From Chitinophaga sp. Ak27 (lineage in GTDB: Bacteria > Bacteroidota > Bacteroidia > Chitinophagales > Chitinophagaceae), in the NCBI RefSeq assembly GCF_012726295.1, contig NZ_JABAOB010000003.1, positions 186,001 through 250,000 on the forward strand: a stretch of 64,000 nucleotides of DNA, written 5' to 3'. Positions 51,836 to 60,210 of the stretch are shown piece by piece. How positions within the stretch are numbered: position 1 is the first letter of the stretch; every line of letters begins with the position of its first letter. The translations under genes and the position numbers were made by a program. The notes beneath the pieces were generated by a model. That model worked only from the letters and a program-made list of their open reading frames with translations. It ran no database searches and was not told the DNA's origin.

Positions 51836-52390
51836 ATGCCAGAAATAATGCCTGACGACCTGACTGATCGGCTACGGACAGATGATTTTAAACTGTTTGA
51901 GCTGATTTTCAATACTTACTGGGAGGAATTATACACTTATGCAGCCCGGATAACAGGAAGTGATGCAGATGCACAGGATATTATACAAGACCTGTTTACC
52001 AGTATCTGGGAACGCCGGCACCAGCTGGAGTTGCATACCCATATCCGTTATTATCTCTTTAGCGCCGTCAGAAAGCACATCTTGCGTAAATTCCGGGATG
52101 ATGGATTGAAAGAAAAACATCTCGAAAAATTTATTACCCATAGTGAGCTGCGTACAGAGCTGACCCTCAATACTATTATCCATAAAGACATCATCACCCA
52201 GTTACAGCAGGACCTCCAGCATTTACCCGAAAAGGAGCGCCAGGTTTTTGAGTGGTATCATTTTGATGAACTCAGCATCCGGGAGATTGCCCTCATGCAT
52301 GGCACAGCAGAACAAACAGTGCGCAACCAGCTGGGAAATGCCTATAGAAAAGCCCGCCCATTGCTCAATCGCCTGCTGATGTTCCTTTAA
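51836..52390 (+). CDS. ECF RNA polymerase sigma factor (SusC/D locus 3)
   Basis: A 184-residue FecI-like sigma factor. Region 2 has FKLFELIFNTYWEELYTYAA, SDADAQDIIQDLFTSIWERR and IRYYLFSAVRKHILRKFRDD. Region 4 has LQHLPEKERQVFEWYHFDEL and the helix-turn-helix REIALMHGTAEQTVRNQLGN. The C-terminus is short and hydrophobic (LLNRLLMFL). A second in-frame ATG four codons downstream (51848) is possible. It heads sigma, FecR, SusC (with STN) and SusD, the same order as locus 1, and should respond to the substrate of that transporter. Confidence 0.9.
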   Translation: MPEIMPDDLTDRLRTDDFKLFELIFNTYWEELYTYAARITGSDADAQDIIQDLFTSIWERRHQLELHTHIRYYLFSAVRKHILRKFRDDGLKEKHLEKFITHSELRTELTLNTIIHKDIITQLQQDLQHLPEKERQVFEWYHFDELSIREIALMHGTAEQTVRNQLGNAYRKARPLLNRLLMFL

Positions 52391-52450
52391 TATCCCCTTC
52401 CATGTTACCTTAATGTTAATCCCGCTTTTTCGATAGTTAAAAAGGGCCGG

Positions 52451-53431
52451 TTGTGCAACTTAGCTTTTAAACATCGTACCTTGATCCGATCCAAAATAAG
52501 CGCCATCATAGATAAGTACCTGGATAACAGGGCTACGCCAGCTGAAGAGCAGTTGCTCACGCACTGGCTGGATGTGTTATCCGCAGAAGGGACTCCATCG
52601 GACGCTCTGACGCCGGGAGACAAGGAACAACTCAGGCGTAAAATGCTGCAAACCATCCGCCAACGTACCGGGCAGCCTATACGCACCTATCATATATGGA
52701 AACGCATGATGGCTGCCGCCGCTATACTCCTGGCAGTTACGGTTGCCGGCTGGTGGATGATACAACAACGTACCTCCCGACCCATCGCCTGGCTGGAACT
52801 AAGCACCGGCATTGGCGAAATGAAAAAGCTGGTGCTACCCGACAGTAGCACGGTATGGCTGGAAGGAAACAGCCGGCTGAAATATCCCGCGCATTTCAGA
52901 GACAAACGGGACATTGAGCTGTTATATGGAGATGCCTTTTTTGATGTTTCTCCCTACCCAAAATCACCCTTTACGGTATATGTAGATAGCCTGCAAGTAC
53001 GGGTGCTGGGCACTTTCTTTCACGTAAGAGCCTACCAGCAACTGCCTATGGAAATAACGGTTAATAGCGGTAAAGTGAGTGTTAGTAAGCATGATCAGCT
53101 CATGGGGATGCTCACTGCCAACCAGGCTATGCGCATCAACTGGAACGATCATACGTTTTCGAGAATGGAAGTGAGCCCATTAAACATCAGCGACTGGATG
53201 CGACGGGAAATCGTTTTTGACAACATGCCTTTAAGGTCGGTATTACACTTACTGGAAAATTATTATCGCGTAAAGTTTGAAATTGAGCGTGTGCCCGATA
53301 TGCAGATTACAGGCTCCATGCCTGCAACGTTAATGCCATATCAGGTATTTAATATTCTGGAAGAGCTAACGGATCACCAGGTGATAGTACAAGCCCGTGG
53401 AGGAAATAAAGTTACTGTAAGACATAAATAA
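52451..53431 (+). CDS. FecR family anti-sigma factor (locus 3), non-ATG start
   Basis: About 316-326 residues. The N-terminal cytoplasmic part has IIDKYLDNRATPAEEQLLTH, the membrane helix is at about 88-106 (MMAAAAILLAVTVAGWWMI), the FecR domain has KLVLPDSSTVWLEGNSRLKY, IELLYGDAFFDVSPYPKSPF and RVLGTFFHVRAYQQ, and the C-terminal STN-like part has FDNMPLRSVLHLLENYYRVK. No ATG is available between the sigma stop and the conserved region. The frame offers TTG at 52451 (listed) and TTG at 52481, the latter giving a more family-like N-terminus. It is in the same reading frame as the sigma gene, 60 bp after its stop. Confidence 0.87.
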   Translation: MCNLAFKHRTLIRSKISAIIDKYLDNRATPAEEQLLTHWLDVLSAEGTPSDALTPGDKEQLRRKMLQTIRQRTGQPIRTYHIWKRMMAAAAILLAVTVAGWWMIQQRTSRPIAWLELSTGIGEMKKLVLPDSSTVWLEGNSRLKYPAHFRDKRDIELLYGDAFFDVSPYPKSPFTVYVDSLQVRVLGTFFHVRAYQQLPMEITVNSGKVSVSKHDQLMGMLTANQAMRINWNDHTFSRMEVSPLNISDWMRREIVFDNMPLRSVLHLLENYYRVKFEIERVPDMQITGSMPATLMPYQVFNILEELTDHQVIVQARGGNKVTVRHK

Positions 53432-53468
53432 ATATTCCCTGAATTGATTTAATTAAAAAATCGCGGTT

Positions 53469-56400
53469 ATGAATGTACGTAGTACTCATCTGCGTACAAG
53501 CGTATTTGGCAAACAAATATGTCTTGTACTGCTCTTGCTATCCCTATACGGAAGCATTTCAGCCCAACAAAAGTCTGCGGTAGTGCAGGAATTACATGTA
53601 AGCGCCGGACCGCTGACAAGCGCCCTAGGGCTATTGCGGCAGCAAAGCGGCGCCAATATTATGTATGACGCCAATCTGCTGAAACACCTGACAGTAAAGG
53701 CCCAGGACTTCCGAGGCCAATCTGTGGAAGACGTGCTGCGCCAGCTACTGAAAGGAAGTGGTTTCTCTTTTTCTTCTACAGAGGGCGTATTTATTATTAA
53801 AAAGGAGAAAGTTACTGCTCCCGTAACCGGTACCATTACGGACGAGGAAACCGGCGCCCGCCTGCCTGGCGTAAGCGTATTGGTAAAAGGCAATACACAG
53901 GGCAGCATTACCAATGCCGAAGGGGCTTTTACGCTGCAGGCCGATCCTCATGGCGATACCCTGCTATTCAGCTCCCTGGGTTATAAACCCGGCCGCCTGG
54001 TACTTAATGGACAACAGCAGGTAACTATACGCCTGAAATCCGATGCCAGTGTGCTCAACAGCGTAGTGGTGGTAGGATATGGCCAAACTACCAAAGGTGA
54101 TCTCACCGGTGCAGTATCACATGTATCATCCGAAAACTTTAACACCGGTGTATTCAGTTCACCGGAGCAGCTGCTGCAAGGCAAGGTTCCCGGCCTGAAT
54201 ATTACCCGCAGTGGCGATCCCAACGCCACGCCGGCGGTGATCCTGAGAGGCCCCTCCACCTTCCGGGAAGGCGAAGCACAGCAACCCTTTTATGTGATCG
54301 ATGGTGTACCTGGCGCTAATATACAGCTGGTATCTCCCGCAGATATCCTGTCGATGGATGTATTGAAAGATGCCGCGTCTACCGCAATCTATGGCGCCCG
54401 CGCGGCCAACGGCGTGATCATGATTACTACGCGTCGCGCCAAACAGGGACAAAGCTGGATCAGTTACAACGCCTATGCTGCGTCAGAACGCATTTCCAAT
54501 AAGATAGATATGCTGTCGGCCAATGAACTGCGCCAATACCTGAAGGACAATAACAAAAGCCTCACACCAGCCTATGAAGACAATGCCAACACCGACTGGC
54601 AGAAAGAAGTAACCCGCAACGGCGTGTCGCAAAGTCACAACCTTTCTTTCGGCGGCGGTAATGAAAAAACCTTGTTTGACGGAAGTATCAACTACCTTCA
54701 GAATAATGGTATTATCAAGACTTCCTCACTGGAACGGCTAAACGTTAGGGCCAACCTGGAACAGCGCGCTTTTAATGACGTGTTGAAAATAAACCTGTCT
54801 ATCAGCAATAGCTTAAGCACGCAGAACCGGGCGCCAGAGCAGGTTTATCTCAACATGCTGAACTATATACCTACGGTAAACATTTTTAATCCCGATGGTA
54901 CTTATAAAGAAGACCTGAGCCGCTCCCGTGGTTATCTCAACCCTGTTTCCCTGATCGACAACAACAGCGATCGTACCAAAGAAAAAATTATGCTGGGTAA
55001 TGCACGCGCTGAGTTAAAATTATTGCCAGGGCTGCGTTATACCATGAGCCTATCTTTGCAGGATCAGCAAATTAACCGCGATATCTATAATAACCGGGCG
55101 TCCAGCTTATCGCCTAATACGAACGGACAGGCCACCCGCAGCGCTTTTACCAATTCACGTAAAGTGCTGGAGAGCTATTTTAATTACGATAAAACATTTG
55201 GTAAGCACGACCTGCGGTTGCTGGCCGGATACTCCTGGCAGGAAGACCGTACCGGCGACGGATTCCAGACCTCGCAACAAGGGTTTGTATCAGATGTTAC
55301 CGCGGGCAATAACCTGAACCTGGGAGGCGCCAAAGATGGATATCTCCCTAACTATGGTACTACCCGGATACAAACCTTACGCTTTATTTCCTTCTATGGC
55401 AGGGTAAATTATTTATATGAAGATAAATACCTGTTGCAGGTATCTGTTAGACGGGATGGATCTTCGGCCTTTGGTATCAACAACCGCTGGGGTACCTTCC
55501 CGGCAGTATCCGGCGCGTGGAAGATCAGCAAGGAAAAATTCATGGACAACATACGCTGGATCGAAGAGCTGAAGCTACGTGCAGGCTATGGCGTTACCGG
55601 CAACTCGCTGGGCTTTGACCCGCTTATCGCCAGGTTCCGCAACGATATTTTTGGTAAGTTCTACTCCGATGGCAGGATTATCAGCTCTATAGGACCCGTA
55701 CAAAACGATAACCCTAATCTCAAATGGGAGCGTACCGGTATGGCCAATATAGGTATCGATCTGACCTTATGGAAAGGACGCCTGAGTGTAACCGCCGACT
55801 ACTACGATAAGCGTACTACCGACCTGATTTACTCGTATGAAGTACCTTCTCCTCCCTACTTCGTACCTAATATGTTAGCCAACGTAGGCGCTATGAGCAA
55901 CAAGGGTATTGAGTTACAGGTAAATGTAGTGCCGGTAAAAACAGCCAATTTTACCTGGAGCACTTCTGCCAATATTGCGCATAACAAAAACCGCGTAGTA
56001 TCCCTTTCCAACGATATGTTTTCCGTGAAATATATTGAAACGGCAGACCTGGGCGGTAAAGGACAATCCGGTAATAAGTCGCAGCTGATACAGGCTGGAT
56101 ACGCATTAGGCGCATTTTACCTGTGGCAATATGAAGGGAAAGATAAAGAGGGCAACTCCACCTTCCGTTCCGCCAATGGAGGCATCACCAAAGAACCCAG
56201 TTCCACTGACCGCTATTATAGCGGTGATGCGCAGCCGGCCATCATCTATGGTTGGAACAACAGCTTTACCTTCCACCAGTTCGATGCCAGCATCTTTATA
56301 CGAGGCGTTTCCGGCAATAAAATACTGAACGCTACGCTCGCCAATCTTAATAATCCTGCGGAGGCCACTGGCTACGATATGCCCCGGATAACGCTGGGAG

Positions 56401-56684
56401 AGGCAGTTACAGACGCCAAAGCGCCTTACATTTCTACCCGTTATTTGGAAAACGGTTCTTATCTGCGCCTCGATAACGTGACCATCGGATACACCATCCC
56501 GGTGCCCGGCAAGTATGTACGCAAACTCCGTGTATACGCTACCGGTAACAACCTGGCACTGATTACGAAGTATAAGGGCATAGATCCCGAAATCAATATG
56601 GGCGGGCTCACACCAGGTATAGATAATAATAACTTCTATCCTAAAACCCGTTCCTTCCTCTTAGGTTTGAACGCAACTTTTTAA
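53469..56684 (+). CDS. SusC/RagA TonB-linked outer membrane protein with STN domain (locus 3)
   Basis: A 1071-residue transporter. The signal peptide ends GSISAQQ. The STN domain is at about 40-110 (LHVSAGPLTSALGLLRQQSG), the carboxypeptidase-regulatory domain at about 117-193 (VTGTITDEETGARLPGVSVL), the plug has VVVVGYGQTTKGDLTGAVSH (about 199-218) and SMDVLKDAASTAIYGARAAN, and the barrel ends FLLGLNATF. It follows FecR by 37 bp and precedes SusD by 20 bp. No degradative enzyme is nearby, so the substrate cannot be named. The STN domain again coincides with a sigma/FecR pair. Confidence 0.94.
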   Translation: MNVRSTHLRTSVFGKQICLVLLLLSLYGSISAQQKSAVVQELHVSAGPLTSALGLLRQQSGANIMYDANLLKHLTVKAQDFRGQSVEDVLRQLLKGSGFSFSSTEGVFIIKKEKVTAPVTGTITDEETGARLPGVSVLVKGNTQGSITNAEGAFTLQADPHGDTLLFSSLGYKPGRLVLNGQQQVTIRLKSDASVLNSVVVVGYGQTTKGDLTGAVSHVSSENFNTGVFSSPEQLLQGKVPGLNITRSGDPNATPAVILRGPSTFREGEAQQPFYVIDGVPGANIQLVSPADILSMDVLKDAASTAIYGARAANGVIMITTRRAKQGQSWISYNAYAASERISNKIDMLSANELRQYLKDNNKSLTPAYEDNANTDWQKEVTRNGVSQSHNLSFGGGNEKTLFDGSINYLQNNGIIKTSSLERLNVRANLEQRAFNDVLKINLSISNSLSTQNRAPEQVYLNMLNYIPTVNIFNPDGTYKEDLSRSRGYLNPVSLIDNNSDRTKEKIMLGNARAELKLLPGLRYTMSLSLQDQQINRDIYNNRASSLSPNTNGQATRSAFTNSRKVLESYFNYDKTFGKHDLRLLAGYSWQEDRTGDGFQTSQQGFVSDVTAGNNLNLGGAKDGYLPNYGTTRIQTLRFISFYGRVNYLYEDKYLLQVSVRRDGSSAFGINNRWGTFPAVSGAWKISKEKFMDNIRWIEELKLRAGYGVTGNSLGFDPLIARFRNDIFGKFYSDGRIISSIGPVQNDNPNLKWERTGMANIGIDLTLWKGRLSVTADYYDKRTTDLIYSYEVPSPPYFVPNMLANVGAMSNKGIELQVNVVPVKTANFTWSTSANIAHNKNRVVSLSNDMFSVKYIETADLGGKGQSGNKSQLIQAGYALGAFYLWQYEGKDKEGNSTFRSANGGITKEPSSTDRYYSGDAQPAIIYGWNNSFTFHQFDASIFIRGVSGNKILNATLANLNNPAEATGYDMPRITLGEAVTDAKAPYISTRYLENGSYLRLDNVTIGYTIPVPGKYVRKLRVYATGNNLALITKYKGIDPEINMGGLTPGIDNNNFYPKTRSFLLGLNATF

Positions 56685-56704
56685 CAACGGTAAATCTGGA
56701 TAAC

Positions 56705-58297
56705 ATGAAAAATATTATTATAACGGGAATGGCTATATGCTTTACCTGCCTCACTGCTTGTACCAAGCTGGATGTAAAGGTAGAATCCGAATATACCAGC
56801 GATAACTTTCCCACCACCGCGGATGGTTTTATTGCCGCCTCCGGACCCATGTATACGCAACTGAGTTCAAAATATGCGGTAGATTACTGGCGTCTGCAGG
56901 AGCTGTCGACCGACGAGGCCATTATCCCTGCGCGTGATGGTAACTATGAGGATGGCGGACAATACCGTTTCCTGCATAAGCATACGTGGACAAAAGATCA
57001 TCCCACTGTTAGAAACGTATGGCAGTGGGCTTTCAGCGGGGTAACTACCTGTAACCGTATCCTCACTCTTTTCCAGAAAGCGCCCGAAAGCAAAAGCAAG
57101 CAAACCAGCCTGGCGGAAGTAAGAACCATGCGGGCCTTGTATTATTTTTTCCTCATGGATCTTTTTGGTAAGGTGCCCATTATTACGTCGTTCGACAATA
57201 CTTCCCTGCCGGAACAATCTTCCCGGGAGGCGGTATTTACCTTTATAGAAAAGGAGTTGAAAGAATCGCTGCCATTGCTTAATACCAAGACGGGACAGGC
57301 TACTTATTCCAAACCAGTGAAATGGTTTGCTTTTGCGCTGCTGGAAAAAATGTACCTGAATGCGGTGGTGTATACCGGTCGCCCTATGTATACCGAAGCT
57401 GTAGCCATGGCAGACAGTGTGCTGGCAGGCGGCGCCTATACGCTGGATGATAATTTCATCAACATATTTACGCCGGATAACGGGCCGCAGGTGAAAGAAA
57501 CCATTTTTGCCATTCCTTACGATACCTACCAGATTAAAGGCAACCAGTTCTCCCGGTTTGGATTGCATCCTGCGCTGGTAGATAAGTACTCTCTATTGTT
57601 CCGCCCCAGTATTGCCATGAGCACGATTGCTTCTTTTTATGAGAAGTTTAATTTAACGGGAGATATCCGCAACAATACCTGGCTTGAAGGAAAGCAATTC
57701 AATAGCGATGGATCTCCCATTATGATCAGTACTACCAATAAAGGATTGGACAATAACTATGCTGGTCCTGATCCGGGCGCGAAGATTAGCTGGCAGTTAA
57801 GTTTTTCCAAAGAACTGAGGCTGCGGGTAGATTCTTCTATGGACCTGGGCAATGATGAATTGGCCAAAGCGTCGGGCGTACGTGGTATTAAATTTTATCC
57901 GGATAAAAATACCGAGCCGCAGGATCGTAACTCCAACAATGATGTGCCCGTAATGCGGCTGGCAGATGTAATGCTGATGAAAGCGGAGGCGATCCTTCGT
58001 GGCGCCGCGCCTACTGCGGTAAAAGGGGAATTGCAGACAGCAGATGTACTGGTCAATAAAATACGGGCCAGGGCTCATGCACCCTTGATATCCGGTATTA
58101 CCCTGGATGGCATGCTGGATGAACGTGCCCGGGAAATGGCCTGGGAGGCCTGGCGCAGGAATGACCTGATCCGTTTCAATAAATTTGAAAGTGCCTGGGG
58201 CTTTAAAACGGATGGCAATACCTTCCACCGGGTATATCCCGTTCCTGCCAGCGAGTTGACCCTCAATCCAAAACTGGTGCAGAATACAGGCTATTAA
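56705..58297 (+). CDS. SusD/RagB nutrient-binding lipoprotein (locus 3)
   Basis: A 530-residue surface lipoprotein, lipidated at C19 (CLTACTKLD). SusD features: EYTSDNFPTTADGFIAASGP, helical repeats (LAEVRTMRALYYFFLMDLFG; WFAFALLEKMYLNAVVYTGR), and the C-terminal VMRLADVMLMKAEAILRGAA, LDERAREMAWEAWRRNDLIR and YPVPASELTLNPKLVQNTGY. It pairs with the SusC just upstream. The operon ends in a long hairpin 24 bp after the stop. Confidence 0.94.
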   Translation: MKNIIITGMAICFTCLTACTKLDVKVESEYTSDNFPTTADGFIAASGPMYTQLSSKYAVDYWRLQELSTDEAIIPARDGNYEDGGQYRFLHKHTWTKDHPTVRNVWQWAFSGVTTCNRILTLFQKAPESKSKQTSLAEVRTMRALYYFFLMDLFGKVPIITSFDNTSLPEQSSREAVFTFIEKELKESLPLLNTKTGQATYSKPVKWFAFALLEKMYLNAVVYTGRPMYTEAVAMADSVLAGGAYTLDDNFINIFTPDNGPQVKETIFAIPYDTYQIKGNQFSRFGLHPALVDKYSLLFRPSIAMSTIASFYEKFNLTGDIRNNTWLEGKQFNSDGSPIMISTTNKGLDNNYAGPDPGAKISWQLSFSKELRLRVDSSMDLGNDELAKASGVRGIKFYPDKNTEPQDRNSNNDVPVMRLADVMLMKAEAILRGAAPTAVKGELQTADVLVNKIRARAHAPLISGITLDGMLDERAREMAWEAWRRNDLIRFNKFESAWGFKTDGNTFHRVYPVPASELTLNPKLVQNTGY

Positions 58298-58320
58298 TAC
58301 AATAGTTAAGTTATATATTC

Positions 58321-58368
58321 AGCGGCGTGTTCACATAGTTTTAGTTAAAACTATGTGAACACGCCGCT
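58321..58368 (+). terminator. long perfect hairpin after SusC/D locus 3
   Basis: Twenty-three perfectly paired bases (58321-58343 with 58346-58368; ends AGCGGCGTGTTCAC / GTGAACACGCCGCT) around a GT turn, 24 bp after the susD stop. There is no T-run directly after it, so it may act in termination, mRNA 3'-end protection, or as a DNA element. The GT turn is also seen in the hairpin at 17081-17142. Confidence 0.6.
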
Positions 58369-58552
58369 GCTGTATGGATAGTTTTCCCTTTTGCGTAACA
58401 GGTTTTCCTGATCCGATCATTGCGGTGAGTAGTCCATTCTTATTTTTGTGACATGTCAATGATACCCCGGTGGATTTAGCCATACATATAAACAGATCTA
58501 TTGTTTGCGCCACCAGATCTCAGATAGTAAAGAATGATGAATGAAGTCCTGA

Positions 58553-58575
58553 CAGCGGCCGGCTCCCGGCCGCTG
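58553..58575 (+). promoter_or_regulatory. GC-rich hairpin in the leader of the 58596 gene
   Basis: CAGCGGCCGG (58553-58562), loop CTC, CCGGCCGCTG (58566-58575): a perfect 10-pair all-strong stem ending 20 bases before the ATG at 58596. In the mRNA it would lie just upstream of the initiation region and could affect translation. The remaining 58376-58552 region shows nothing else. Confidence 0.35.
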
Positions 58576-58595
58576 GAGGCACAAACCATACGCCC

Positions 58596-58922
58596 ATGTG
58601 TAATTACCAGACATTGTATCATGGCGCGGCGGGATATGTGATCCGCTGCCCTCATTGTAAAGGAATCCAGCTTGCTTTTGGTACTACCGTTGTTAACCTG
58701 GCCACTGCAGAATTTAGTTGCTTTAAAAAGATGGTGACCCGGCTGGCGGATGATCATCATGACGCTACGCTGCACGAAAAATCAATTTGTTTGCCCCTGC
58801 CGGCCGATCATGTGATGATGCTGGTTACTCCTGCTGAAATAGGCGATTTGTCGCGTATGGCGGCAGAAGTACAGGCATTGTTGGATACCTATGAAATATT
58901 GGAAACTACTTCCACAGATTAA
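58596..58922 (+). CDS. small conserved Bacteroidota protein, DUF6686-like
   Basis: A 108-residue cytoplasmic protein. It starts MCNYQTLYHGAAGYVIRCPH, then CKGIQLAFGTTVVNLATAEF. The CPHC pair (C38-x-x-C-like spacing near residues 18-21) plus C2 could bind a metal or be redox-active, but this is only seen, not known. It resembles a small Bacteroidota family I associate with DUF6686, moderate certainty. It is monocistronic, between susD of locus 3 and the glutaminase gene. Confidence 0.68.
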   Translation: MCNYQTLYHGAAGYVIRCPHCKGIQLAFGTTVVNLATAEFSCFKKMVTRLADDHHDATLHEKSICLPLPADHVMMLVTPAEIGDLSRMAAEVQALLDTYEILETTSTD

Positions 58923-59025
58923 GTATGCGTTGGTGCCGGCCTGTTCATCCGTCTTTTAACCCTGGTTCCGGTTTTTTATTGTCAGCATAAGAACGGATAA
59001 TGCTCGTTAAGTATGAACGCTACAT

Positions 59026-59033
59026 TATATTTG
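59026..59033 (+). promoter_or_regulatory. promoter -7 element of the glutaminase gene
   Basis: TATATTTG, an exact TAnnTTTG match, 46 bases before the glutaminase ATG at 59079. The -33 element is weak (CTCG at 59003-59006). The leader contains a GC/TA alternating stretch (GCGTGCGCATACGTGCATGC). Confidence 0.5.
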
Positions 59034-59078
59034 CGTGCGCATACGTGCATGCGGTTAACAGTATAAAAACGCAATCAT

Positions 59079-60083
59079 ATGAAAACGACAGTTGCATTAC
59101 TCCTGGTAATGGTGCTGGGATTTACCAATAGTTACTCCCAGAAAAGCGCCAAACCAGTTGACTACAATGCGGTCATTAACGAAGCATTTCAACTTTTCAA
59201 AAATGAAAAGGGTGGCAAAAATGCAAACTATATCCCTTTCCTCGATAAGGTGGATCCCGATATGTACGGTATTGTGCTGGTAACGAAAGAAGGGCAGGTA
59301 TACCAGGTAGGAGAAACCCGGTATGAATTCGGGATTGAATCAATAGAAAAAGTATTTACCCTTTGCATGGCGATGGAAATATTTGGCGATTCAGCCATCC
59401 TGGAGAAAGTAGGTGCGGCGCAAACAGGATTGCCTTTTAATTCGGTTCCTGCCATTGAGCAGAACGGCCAGAAGCCCTCCAATCCGCTGGTAAATGCCGG
59501 CGCCATGGCTACCACCAGCTTACTGACCAGTCATTTCGGGCATGCTGATGCCTGGGATAAAGTGAATACTTATTTCGGCAGGTTTGCGGGAAGGCCCCTC
59601 ACCGTGCTGGATGAGCTGTATAAGTCGGAAGCTGCTACCAATGAACATAACCAGGCAATTGCCATGTTGCTGAAATCGTATGGATACATGTATGATGATC
59701 CGTTATATGCCTGTGACTTTTATACCAAACAATGTTCTTATGGGGTTACCACCCGCGACCTGGGGATTATGGCCGGTACGCTCGCCAATGGCGGTGTAAA
59801 TCCCATTACCAAAGAGCGGTTACTGAAAGAAGTGTATGTACCGCGGGTACTGGCCATTATGGGCACTACCGGGTTGTATGAAACCACCGGCGACTGGATG
59901 TATAAAGTAGGATTACCCAGTAAGAGTGGTGTTGGGGGCGGTATTATTTCAGTGGCGCCTGGCCGTTTTGCTGTTGCTGTTTTTTCGCCCCGGTTGGATA
60001 AGGCAGGTAACAGTGTGAGGGCGCAGGAAGCTATTAAATATATTTCAGAGAAATTGTCTGCCAATGTGTATTTAGGGAGATAA
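59079..60083 (+). CDS. glsA: exported glutaminase A
   Basis: A 334-residue serine-dependent glutaminase (beta-lactamase-like fold) that turns glutamine into glutamate and ammonia. It has a signal peptide (LLLVMVLGFTNSYSQ), so it acts in the periplasm, unlike the cytoplasmic enzyme of E. coli. The catalytic SxxK is S88-IE-K91 in FGIESIEKVFTLCMAMEIFG; NPLVNAGAMATTSLL, NEHNQAIAMLLKSYGYMYDD, GVTTRDLGIMAGTLANGGVN and SGVGGGIISVAPGRFAVAVF are the other family blocks. The core length is normal. It is monocistronic with its own promoter and terminator. Confidence 0.94.
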   Translation: MKTTVALLLVMVLGFTNSYSQKSAKPVDYNAVINEAFQLFKNEKGGKNANYIPFLDKVDPDMYGIVLVTKEGQVYQVGETRYEFGIESIEKVFTLCMAMEIFGDSAILEKVGAAQTGLPFNSVPAIEQNGQKPSNPLVNAGAMATTSLLTSHFGHADAWDKVNTYFGRFAGRPLTVLDELYKSEAATNEHNQAIAMLLKSYGYMYDDPLYACDFYTKQCSYGVTTRDLGIMAGTLANGGVNPITKERLLKEVYVPRVLAIMGTTGLYETTGDWMYKVGLPSKSGVGGGIISVAPGRFAVAVFSPRLDKAGNSVRAQEAIKYISEKLSANVYLGR

Positions 60084-60103
60084 TTGTGGTGGAATAACCA
60101 CTG

Positions 60104-60154
60104 ATTGGTGAACGGTGCCGGGGATTTTCCGGAGGCCGTTCACCAATTTTTTTT
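60104..60154 (+). terminator. rho-independent terminator of glsA
   Basis: ATTGGTGAACGG (60104-60115) pairs with CCGTTCACCAAT (60136-60147), with an inner CCGG/CCGG stem in the loop, followed by eight T (60147-60154). A strong terminator 20 bp after the glsA stop. Confidence 0.9.
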
Positions 60155-60210
60155 CGGGGTTAATTCGTAAATTCATAAAACAAGTTATCATATTAACCTG
60201 TTTTAGAGCT

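Noticed and set aside
60115..60210. N-terminal extension of the CbpA-type protein
   Set aside because: It lies in the glsA terminator; the J domain begins properly at 60211.
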